From assembly GCA_964560875.1 (NCBI GenBank), contig CAZLMW010000070.1:1-39952 (forward strand): DNA of 39,952 nucleotides, read 5' to 3'. Position 1 is the first letter of the stretch, and every line of letters begins with the position of its first letter. The translations under genes were made by a program, and so were the position numbers. Below the pieces are notes generated by a model that worked only from the letters and a program-made list of their open reading frames with translations, did no database searches and was not told the origin of the DNA. Origin of the DNA: CAZLMW01 sp964560875 (GTDB lineage: Bacteria; Myxococcota_A; UBA9042). Shown one piece after another: positions 1-7,500 of this stretch.

Positions 1-97
1 CAAGCTACTGCCTGCCGCCGCGTCGCGGCTGTCCCGAAGACGAACGCATTCCTTGCGGTTGGCACCCCAAGCTACTGCCTGCCGCCGCCTTGCGGCT
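1..97. repeat. Direct repeat with hairpins at left edge
   Basis: A 21-base sequence at 1-21 recurs exactly at 68-88, so the period is 67 bases. In each copy it runs into a GC-rich inverted repeat: GCCGCG-T-CGCGGC in the first and GCCGC-CTT-GCGGC in the second. The array may continue to the left of the window. It lies downstream of the minus-strand beta-barrel gene that ends at 179. It could act as a transcript end or be a dispersed intergenic element. No T-run follows on either strand, so a classical terminator is not supported. The rest of 98-178 holds only a weak inverted repeat (GTTTTC at 146-151 and GAAAAC at 163-168). Confidence 0.6.
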
Positions 98-178
98 TGC
101 ACCGTCGTAGTCAACCGACCTCTCCGGCAGCACATGGAACATGTTGTTTTCAGACGATTTTCGAAAACCTGCTGTCGC

Positions 179-973
179 TCAGCGGTTGAAGCTGTACCCG
201 AGCCCGGCCGTCAGGCCCGTTTCGCCGAGCATCGACCAGTCGACGAACGCCCGAAAACCGCCGGGCAGGGTAGCCGTGGCGCCGACGGCGACGGCGTAGT
301 GGTCAACATCCTGGCCGCTCTTGTAGTTCGACTGCCCGTGCCAGTCTTCGCCGAAGTGCCAGTAAAACGGCGCGGCAAACAGGCGAACGCTCGCGTACGG
401 CGTGAAGAAATCCGCGACCGTCCAGCCGGCGATCGCGCCGACGCGCAGGTCCGTGGCCAGGAATTCGTCCGCTTCATACGACTGATTCTGGCCGGGTTCG
501 GGGCTCGTTGTCAGCTGCGACCACCCGATGGTCATCGTGCCGTTGATGAAGGGAACCCAGCCGGCCTGGGCCATCAAGGAACGGACGGCCTGCGCCGAAA
601 TCACCCAGCCGGAGTCGAGCCGATGATTGCCGAGCAGCCCACCCTTGAGATCGCTGTGCTGCGAGTCGTACAGGCGCCCATCGATCAGGCCGCCGCCCCA
701 CATTCGGATGTACCAGTTCTCGGTGAGCGCGAGGCCGACAGAGCCCATCGCGAGCCGCTGTTCGACCCGCATCGGAGTGTCGCCAACCTGCAGCCTTCCC
801 GTGAACTGGTTGTAGGCCAGGGTCACGTCCATCGTGGTGGGCGGCCCGGCATTCGCGCCGGCCTGGGGGGCGGGAACCGTCGGACCGACGGCGGACCCGC
901 AGCCTCAGGCACAGGCGTCGGTCGCGACGATCGAGACGGCGATAAGGGCTGCGATTGCGGCGAGGTGTTTCAC
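179..973 (-). CDS. Exported beta-barrel protein, candidate selenoprotein (in-frame UGA)
   Basis: Read from GTG at 973 (CGGAG five bases upstream), the frame encodes a clean signal peptide: MKH, a hydrophobic core, then an A-C-A cleavage motif at residues 20-22. Codon 23 is TGA (905-907). The same frame then continues to 179 as a Pro/Ala/Gly linker and about 215 residues of alternating aromatic/polar strands typical of an outer-membrane beta-barrel. The total is 264 residues if UGA is read. The residues around it are C21-A-U23-G-C25-G, so the mature protein would start with selenocysteine. A strong hairpin follows the UGA (separate entry). A restart at ATG 832 has no ribosome site and would lose the signal peptide, which argues against simple internal initiation. 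The alternatives are a nonsense mutation or a sequence error. It lies 63 bases downstream of the AhpD-like selenoprotein gene on the same strand. No barrel family was recognised. Confidence 0.6.
870..907 (-). promoter_or_regulatory. SECIS-like hairpin after UGA of beta-barrel gene
   Basis: UGA is at 907-905. Downstream on the minus strand, GCGGG (900-896) pairs with CCCGC (874-870). Above a small internal loop, CCGTCG (891-886) pairs with CGACGG (882-877), leaving the apical loop GTC (885-883). The loop begins 19 bases after the UGA and its first base is G. This fits the published bacterial SECIS consensus of a small apical loop, a G in its first two positions, and 16-37 bases from UGA. The genome is GC-rich, so chance hairpins are common. 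Confidence rests on the exact placement together with coding on both sides of the UGA. Confidence 0.55.
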
Positions 974-1036
974 GGTGGCTCCGGAGGGCTGGGTAACGCG
1001 TTTCGTCAGCAGTGACGGCGCCGCCAATCGAACGTT

Positions 1037-1756
1037 TCACATCTTGCAGCGCCGTTGATCGGCCCACGCGACATGTTCCCGCCATGCGGATTGGCCCAGG
1101 AGTGTGACAGCCCACGCCTCACGGTCGTCGCCAAAGCGCACGCCAAGGCCGTCGGCGAGCCGGTTCATGTACGAAAAGCACGCCACAACATTGACGATAT
1201 CTGCCACGTCGCGGTCGCTCAGCCCGGCCTCGGTCAGCGCGTCGACGTGCGCGGCGGTGTTGCTGCGAGGCGCGATCGTGAGGCGAATGGTGTAGTCCAA
1301 AAGCGCCTCGTCGGCCGCATCGAGGGCCACGGAATGCCGGCCTCTGTCGGTCACATGGGCCGCGGCGGCGCGAATGGACTCGTAGTGATCGACAGCCGTT
1401 CCAGTTGCGTCGTTCGCGGCGCTCCACATCGCGCGCATGAGGTCGACCACAAACGATGTCGCGTCGCCGTCCCACAAATCACGCAGGAACCCCGCGTGCG
1501 ACGCCGTTCAGTAAAAGCAGCCGTTGATGGCCGAAACGGTGCTCGCGATCAGCTCCTCGCGACGTCGGCCGAGCTGTGATCCGCCAAACGTGACCGCTGC
1601 GTTCATCTGCAGCACCGCCCGCATCGCATTCGCGTTGGGTTTGAGCGCCGACACGACGGCCGGAGTTGCTCGTCCGGCGTCGCGATAAGCGCGCGTAAGT
1701 CGGGTCAACGCAGGTGTCGCCTGGTCATCGGGCAGCTCGATCCATGCCATAGACAT
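1037..1756 (-). CDS. AhpD-like / peroxidase-related selenoprotein (CxxU)
   Basis: This is a 239-residue protein of the carboxymuconolactone decarboxylase/AhpD-like superfamily (peroxidase-related subgroup) if the in-frame TGA at 1508-1510 is read as selenocysteine (codon 83). Around it the sequence is E-E-L-I ahead of C80-F-Y-U83-T-A-S-H87. That matches the family redox signature CxxC...H with Sec replacing the second cysteine. The C-terminal half carries the conserved V-N-V-V...NRLADGLGV segment, in the same frame on the far side of the UGA. A SECIS-like hairpin follows directly. AhpD-like proteins are an established bacterial selenoprotein family, so this call is much firmer than for the neighbouring barrel gene. 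The likely role is cytoplasmic thiol/selenol-dependent reduction of peroxides, or a related redox relay. Start is at ATG 1756; ATG 1750 is an alternative two codons in. It lies 26 bases after the membrane-protein gene. Confidence 0.85.
1480..1510 (-). promoter_or_regulatory. SECIS-like hairpin after UGA of AhpD-like gene
   Basis: After the UGA (1510-1508), CACGCGG (1498-1492) pairs with CC-GCGTG (1487-1480, one bulged T at 1485), leaving the apical loop GGTT (1491-1488). The loop starts 16 bases after the UGA and opens with G, as the bacterial SECIS consensus requires. It would be read by SelB to decode codon 83. No selA, selB, selC or selD gene is visible in this window. Confidence 0.65.
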
Positions 1757-1782
1757 AGACTACAGCGGCAGTGGTCGCGGCG

Positions 1783-2142
1783 TCACGGGCGCACGAACTG
1801 CACAGCGACGGCTGCGCCAAGCACGACCATGCCGACCACGATGACGAAGAACCCGGCCGCGCCGCAGTAGCACAAGGCCATGACGCGTCGATAATCGGCT
1901 TCGGGGACGTCGTCGTTGTATTGGATCGGGTTCCAAAACCAGTCTTCGGGGAGCAGGCCCAGCGGCTTGAGCGACCGGTAGAGCTCGACGTGGTACCAGG
2001 CGCCGGTTGGCAGGCCGAACAGAAAACCCAGCGCGATCAACCAGAGGCCGGCCACTGCGAGCGTTTCCCACGGCAGCAAGAGCAGGGCGCCGAGGCCAAC
2101 AACCGCCCCGACAAGCCCGACCACGACCAGCATTTCCAGCAT
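1783..2142 (-). CDS. Small membrane protein, unknown function
   Basis: This 119-residue protein has three predicted membrane spans, at about residues 4-23, 26-46 and 92-116. A central polar loop of about 40 residues between spans 2 and 3 is rich in Trp, Tyr and acidic residues. ATG 2142 is preferred over the upstream ATG at 2196 because GAGG lies seven bases before it and the extra residues would be a charged, low-quality N-terminus. A Cys-Tyr-Cys motif (C91, C93) opens the third span. It is the first gene of a probable three-gene minus-strand unit with the AhpD-like selenoprotein (26 bases on) and the beta-barrel gene. No family was recognised; an electron- or thiol-transfer role next to two selenoprotein candidates would be speculation. 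Confidence 0.7.
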   Translation of the reverse strand: MLEMLVVVGLVGAVVGLGALLLLPWETLAVAGLWLIALGFLFGLPTGAWYHVELYRSLKPLGLLPEDWFWNPIQYNDDVPEADYRRVMALCYCGAAGFFVIVVGMVVLGAAVAVQFVRP

Positions 2143-2255
2143 GACTTCGCCTCGCTCGCGCCTATCAGAACGCCGCGCAGGGCGCGATTGTTTCACAAGA
2201 TGCAGCGCGGCCAGGAGTTGGGACCGTGTGCCGGTTGTGAAACTACGTGTCGTTG

Positions 2256-2290
2256 AAACCGAAAACAGGCTCCTCCGTGGTAATCGGTTT
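2256..2290. promoter_or_regulatory. Inverted repeat before hydrolase gene
   Basis: AAACCGA (2256-2262) and TCGGTTT (2284-2290) form a perfect 7-base inverted repeat with a 21-base loop. It ends 44 bases before the hydrolase ATG at 2335, in the 192-base region between divergent genes. It could be an operator or a leader hairpin. Nothing else stands out in this intergenic stretch. Confidence 0.25.
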
Positions 2291-2334
2291 GGCGGATCGA
2301 GGCGTTAGCAAGCCGTCGAGGCGCGGAGGAGCTC

Positions 2335-3348
2335 ATGACAGGTGCGACCGCGACATCCGGTAGCGCTCATGAGGGCCAGCAACCCGGCACCGATTTCGCG
2401 CCCAGTCGCGGTTTCGTCGAGCCCTATGAGCGCGTCTTTGCCAACCTGCGCCGCGGCCACGCCACCGCTTCGGACGGGACCACGATCGTCTACGAAGTTG
2501 TCGGAAGCAACGATCCCAACGCCCCCGTACTCACGCTCGCTAACGGGCTCGGCGGGCGCCTGTACAGCTGGCTCAACCTGATCGACGAGCTCGGCGACAC
2601 GTGCCGCTTCATCAGCTGGGACTACCGGGGCCTGTTCGATTCGGCCGCGCCGGACGACCCGCGCCGCCTGTCCATTGAGACCCACGCCGACGACCTCAAG
2701 AGCATCCTGGACGCCGAAAACGTTGGCGCCGCGCACCTTTTTGGCTGGTCCATGGGCGTGCAGGTCTGCCTGGAGTTCGCGATCCGCCACCCCGAACGCG
2801 CCGCCAGCCTCGTGCTCATCAACGGCACCTACGGCCAGGTGTTCTCGACCGCGTGGCAGCCGTTCTTTCCGATGCCGATTCCCCACACGGTCTTCCACGG
2901 GATGATCGAGTTCACGATCGACCACCCTCGCTTGCTCGCCGGTCTCGGTGCGGTTTTGCAGCGTCAGACCGAGGCGCTCTTCGCGGTTCGCAAGCGCCTG
3001 CTCGGCTTCCGACAGTCGCGCTTGACCCTCGGCCTGCGCCAGTACGTGCGCGACGTCTTTCGCAGCCGACCGGACAACTACCTGCGGCTCTTCCAGCAGC
3101 TCGACGCGCACTCGGCATATCACCTGCTCGGCGAGATTGCCGCTCCGACCACCGTCATCAGCGGCGGCTTGGACTACCTCACGCCCGCCCGGCAATCCAA
3201 GGCGATCGCAAGTCGAATTCCCGGAGCGCGGCATGTGGCCATCGCCCTTGGCACCCACTATGTGATGATCGAACGTCCAGCGACGGTGCTCGCGGCCGTT
3301 CGCGATCACTTTGGGCAGGCGCTTGGTATGGCGACAGCGGGAGCCTAG
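2335..3348 (+). CDS. Alpha/beta hydrolase
   Basis: This is a 337-residue alpha/beta-hydrolase-fold protein. The nucleophile elbow G-W-S139-M-G, the acid in GGLD280YLTP and the histidine in LGTH308YVMIERP give a complete Ser-Asp-His triad in the right order. The oxyanion region is the LANGLGG segment near residue 70. There is no signal peptide, so it should be cytoplasmic. The substrate cannot be told from the sequence; esterase, lactonase or haloperoxidase-like activity are all possible. The start is supported by GGAGGAGCTC just before ATG. The stop codon is followed directly by the ATG of the cytochrome gene, so the two are almost certainly co-transcribed. Confidence 0.85.
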   Translation: MTGATATSGSAHEGQQPGTDFAPSRGFVEPYERVFANLRRGHATASDGTTIVYEVVGSNDPNAPVLTLANGLGGRLYSWLNLIDELGDTCRFISWDYRGLFDSAAPDDPRRLSIETHADDLKSILDAENVGAAHLFGWSMGVQVCLEFAIRHPERAASLVLINGTYGQVFSTAWQPFFPMPIPHTVFHGMIEFTIDHPRLLAGLGAVLQRQTEALFAVRKRLLGFRQSRLTLGLRQYVRDVFRSRPDNYLRLFQQLDAHSAYHLLGEIAAPTTVISGGLDYLTPARQSKAIASRIPGARHVAIALGTHYVMIERPATVLAAVRDHFGQALGMATAGA

Positions 3349-4572
3349 ATGATCCCGTTGCGCGTCATCACGCCACTCGCGGTCGTCGCAGGGGCGGTCA
3401 GCGTTCTCTACGCCGCGCAACCTGCCGTCGATGCTGGCGTCGTCGCAAAGCTTGCGCCGCTTGTTGTAGACAAGGACATCGCGCCGGAAGGGCTCGCCGC
3501 GGCCATGGTCGATGTGCGCGTCGACGCCATCGTTCGCATTATGAAAGGCGGGCTGGACGCTCCTCTTCCCGGGGTGCTCGGCGGACCGCAGACAGGGCTG
3601 CGCTGGCGTCAATATGTCGACTTTTATGACGGTAGATTAGCATTCGCGCGCAAATACAGCGCCGAGGACGGGCTTGGGCCGGTCTACAACGACGACTCCT
3701 GCGGTGCTTGTCACGTGGCGCCAGCGCTCGGTGGGGGCGGGACGGACATGCGCCACGGCATCACCGTCCACGGGCCGAAAGAGACCGGTGGCGACGCGAT
3801 GGGCGTCCGCAAATACGCGATCCCCGGTCACGCCAAGGAGAAACCCGAAGGCAAAATTGCGCGGCTGCGAACGCCTCCTTTGTTCGGGCTCGGTCTGCTG
3901 GACACGATCCCGGACGCCACCATCGACGCCAACGTCGATCCGGACGACAACGACGGTGACGGCATCAAAGGCCTGCGCGGCGTGCGCTGGGGGCCGAATC
4001 GCAAGCGCGGAACCACGCGTTTTGGTCAGAAAGCCAACGAGTGGAACCTCGAGAAGTTCGTTGCCGGCGCGTTCTTCGACGAGATGGGCATCACCAGCTT
4101 CGTGCGGCGCATGCCGGTGCAGGACCACGACGGCCTCAAGGATCCCGAGGGCAGCCGCGCCGACGTCGCACGTCTCGTCGCCTTCGTTCGCTACCTTGGG
4201 GCACCCGCCCGCGGAAAGATCGACCCCACCGTCAAGCGTGGGGAGACGGCGTTTCACACGTTGGGCTGCACCGGTTGTCACCGCCCGTCGCTTGGCAAGG
4301 TCAACGGCGCCTACACCGATCTGCTCCTGCACGACATGGGCGAGAAGCTCGACTCGGGCATCAAGGACGGCCTCGCGACAGGCAGCCACTGGCGAACGGC
4401 GCCGCTGTGGGGCCTCCGCCATCGAGCTCGCTACCTGCACGATGAGCGCGCGGCGGATTTCGACGCGGTCCTCGGCAACCATCTCGGTGAAGCGAAACGC
4501 GCCTCCGATGCCTATCGCAAGCTGTCCGCGGCGTCACGAGCCGACCTGCACGCGTTCCTGAAGTCGCTCTGA
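3349..4572 (+). CDS. Di-haem c-type cytochrome, DUF1111 (thiol oxidoreductase-like)
   Basis: This is a 407-residue exported protein. A short N-terminal hydrophobic segment (about residues 5-23) serves as signal peptide or anchor. Two haem c sites are present: C118-G-A-C121-H122 and C307-T-G-C310-H311. Between them lies an acidic DPDDNDGDG stretch, probably a calcium site. The two widely spaced CxxCH motifs and the late WRTAPLWGLR and YLHD motifs are those of the DUF1111 family, related to di-haem cytochrome c peroxidases and MauG. It should act in the periplasm in electron transfer or peroxide-linked oxidation. It starts on the base after the hydrolase stop codon, so the two are translationally close. 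It ends 24 bases from the convergent lipoprotein gene, with no clear terminator between. Confidence 0.8.
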   Translation: MIPLRVITPLAVVAGAVSVLYAAQPAVDAGVVAKLAPLVVDKDIAPEGLAAAMVDVRVDAIVRIMKGGLDAPLPGVLGGPQTGLRWRQYVDFYDGRLAFARKYSAEDGLGPVYNDDSCGACHVAPALGGGGTDMRHGITVHGPKETGGDAMGVRKYAIPGHAKEKPEGKIARLRTPPLFGLGLLDTIPDATIDANVDPDDNDGDGIKGLRGVRWGPNRKRGTTRFGQKANEWNLEKFVAGAFFDEMGITSFVRRMPVQDHDGLKDPEGSRADVARLVAFVRYLGAPARGKIDPTVKRGETAFHTLGCTGCHRPSLGKVNGAYTDLLLHDMGEKLDSGIKDGLATGSHWRTAPLWGLRHRARYLHDERAADFDAVLGNHLGEAKRASDAYRKLSAASRADLHAFLKSL

Positions 4573-4596
4573 TCGCGCCGCGGCGACCCGTGAGCT

Positions 4597-7500
4597 TCAT
4601 TTCGCGGTCATCACGCAGCGGAATCCATACATCTCGTTGCCGATCGACTTGCCTTCGCGTGCCGCGAGGCGCAGGTCGCCGGTCTGGGAGCGCTTGAAGT
4701 TGCCGCCTCGAATCGAGCTCGCGCTGCCGGAACTCGGGCCCTGCGGATCGGTCTTCGGCGACTTCGCATAGTACTTGTTGTCGTAGCGGTCGGCGGTGAA
4801 CTCCGAGACGCTGCCGGTCATGTCGAACACGCCGTAGACCGACTGGTCAGCCGGGTGTTTGCCGCGATGTCCAACCCACGCTGTGCCGCACGCCCAGCCG
4901 CTGTGAGGCGCCTTGCCGCGGTGAATGTACTCCTTGGTGCCACACACGGGCTCGTCTTCACCCCATGCGTAGGTCGGCGTCTTCTTGGCGCAGTCCGCGC
5001 CCCAAATCTCGCAACCACCGCGCGCGGCCTTGGACCACTCGGCTTCGGTCGGCAGGCGCTTGTTTTTCCACGCGCAGTACTTCGCCATCGCCTTGGGATG
5101 CACGCACTGAACCGGCGCATCCTTGCCCTTCGCCGTGACAGGGGTGTGATACTTGTTGCAGTTGCCGATGGTGCTGATCCCCATCGATGGACCGACGCAG
5201 ACGTTGGCCTGGACGCACGCCCGCATCTCGTCCAGCGAGACCTCGTACTTGTCGATCCAATAGCCCTTGGACAACACGACCTCGTGCTGTGGGAGCTCTT
5301 CGGCGCTGCAGTGTTTGTCGAGCGCCGCGTTGCAGCCCATGTAGAAGCTGCCCGCCGGGACGTAGACCATGCCGGCCGGGTTGGCGACGCAGCTGCCCTT
5401 GATGCACGTGTTCGCCGGGCCACAAAGCAGGCCATTCTTGGCCGGGGTGTGCACGCAGCCGACCTTGGGGTCGCATCGATCGACCGTGCAGGGCTTTTGG
5501 TCATCGCAGCTGTCCGACTTCTTGCCCGCGCACTTGCCATCGGTGCCGCACGTCGTGTGCCCGAAAGGTGCGGCGCGTACGACGAACGGATGGTTCTTGG
5601 TGCCGTCATGGGCCATGCCCGCGATCGCGTAGCCGCCGTCCAACCACGAGGCGACCGGGCTATGAACGCCCAGGCTGAGCGAAAGCCCCGCCGCCGTGAA
5701 TGGCAGCGGTTGCGCAACGCCGCCAAACGAGCTGATGGACACCGCGCCGAGTCGCCCGACTTTGCCCGGGTCTGCGCGGTGGCCGATGACGAGCCCGCCG
5801 GGAACGAGAGCGGCGCCACCGTAGATTGCGCCCTTTGGCTGGAGGCGTCCGATGCGTTGCCAGGCGATCTTTCCGTCGACGGAAACGCGCGCTGTCCACG
5901 ACATCACGCGGCCGCCGACCGTGTGCATTCCGGTCGCGATGACATCCTTGCCGGCCGCGACCAGGCCCGTGACTTCGAGATCGCTCGCGGTTGGCACGGT
6001 CTTGACCGACGCGAGCTTGCCGGTCGATGTGACGTGGCCGATCAGCAAGTCTTCCGCCGGGCCGCTGGCGGCGGTGAGCGCGGCGGCGATGATGGCACCG
6101 CCGGTCTCACTCGGGACAAGTCGCGCGACGCCGTTGGGGGCGTCTGAAAGGATCGGATCCGTGCGCCACAGCTCCTTTCCAGCGGCGCTCACTGCTGCGA
6201 CTCGCATTGAATTGGCCCAATAGGCAAGCAGTACATCGGTGCCGTTGTGCCGCGTGGCCGCGTCATGGCCGATGCTGTCCGCTGTTTCGAGGGCGCGGAA
6301 AGTCTGGGCAGCGCCGCCTGCGACATCGAGCCACCAGAGGTGCAGGACGGGGTATTGCGTCGCCTTCGCGCTGTGGCCGAGCAGCCAATAGCGGCCATCT
6401 TTGAGGCTGCCGGTTCGGATGGCGCCGAGGCCAGGTTTGGTCGTTCCCGATGGCGGTTTGGCGGGCAACGTGGCGCTGGCCATGACGTCGCCCACCGCGT
6501 CCAGTCGCGCGAATGCGTTGTCGAAGTCCCCGGTGCGGCCCGCGAGCAGCATCCCTCCTCCCGCCAGCGGCGCGATCGACGCGACGGCGCTCATGTTCGC
6601 CTTGACGGTCCGGCCAAAGAGCTTGGTCCTGGGCAGCGGCAGGCACGTCTTGCCCTTGCATTGACCGATGGTGATGCAGTCGCCACCCGGCTTGCAGAGC
6701 ACCCCCGAGTACGACTTGTTCGAGCAGCCGGTGTCGCCATCGCACATGTCGATGGTGCACGCGACGCCGTCGTCGCAGGCCCCGTGCTTCTTGCCGAGGC
6801 ACTTGCCCGCTTCCTTGCAGCTCGCGTCGCCCCATGGGTTCGTGCGGCCGTAGATCGGCTGGGTCGTACCGTTCTTCTTGCGGCTCTGTCCGACCACCCA
6901 CAGCGCACCGGTCGGATCGATCGCGACATCGAGCAACCGCTCTTTCAGCCCGCCTTTTGTCGGCGCGCGCGCCCATGTCGGGTTGCCGAGGGTGTCCGCC
7001 CCGACCAGGTAAAGGCTGTTGGGCGTGATCGGGCTGTTGATCGAGCCCACGACCGCCAGGTGGCCGCTTGCTCGCTTGGCGATCGCCGTGAAGCGTGAAG
7101 GGATCGGGCTGGTGACGGAGCCGGCTGGGTCACCCAACGAGCTGAACGCCATGAATGAGCCGTGGATCGGCGCCTTGGGGATCGGCGCGCTTTCCTGTCC
7201 GATCGCGATCAGTCGGCCGCTCGCCAGGCGCGTCATGGCGGTGATTGCCCGGTTCGTCTTGCCTGCATAGGTGCGCTGCCAAAGTACCTTGCCGGCGTCG
7301 TCCATGCGGGCGATCCAGGCCTGGGTTCGCGCGGCAAGGCCTTTGCCGACCTGGATGGAACCGGCGGCGAACAGATGGGACTTGCCGTCGCGGATCACCG
7401 CGTTGAGGTTTGACGCCGTGGCGGTGTTGATGACACGCGTCCACTTCGCGGCGCCGAAAACGGTGGTCCGCCGCACGAGCGCCTTGCCGCCAGCCGCCAA

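Noticed and set aside
905..907. UGA in the beta-barrel gene as simple pseudogenisation
   Set aside because: Not excluded, but less favoured. There are no other disruptions in 264 codons, a well-placed SECIS-like hairpin is present, and an adjacent gene has a convincing selenocysteine codon.
53..1015. Long plus-strand reading frame opposite the beta-barrel gene
   Set aside because: It is Arg/Pro/Gly-rich with no signal or domain, while the minus strand has a signal peptide and strand pattern. It is a high-GC shadow frame.
1030..2210. Similar strings near 1035 and 2190 (TTTCACA followed by TGCAGCGC)
   Set aside because: One copy is the end of the AhpD-like coding sequence. The match is short and interrupted, so probably chance.
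2305..3612. 435-codon minus-strand frame opposite the hydrolase
   Set aside because: The plus strand has a complete Ser-Asp-His triad and a good ribosome site. The minus frame has no recognisable motif.
4573..4596. CGCCGCGGCG palindrome between convergent genes as a terminator
   Set aside because: It is short and there is no T-run on either side.
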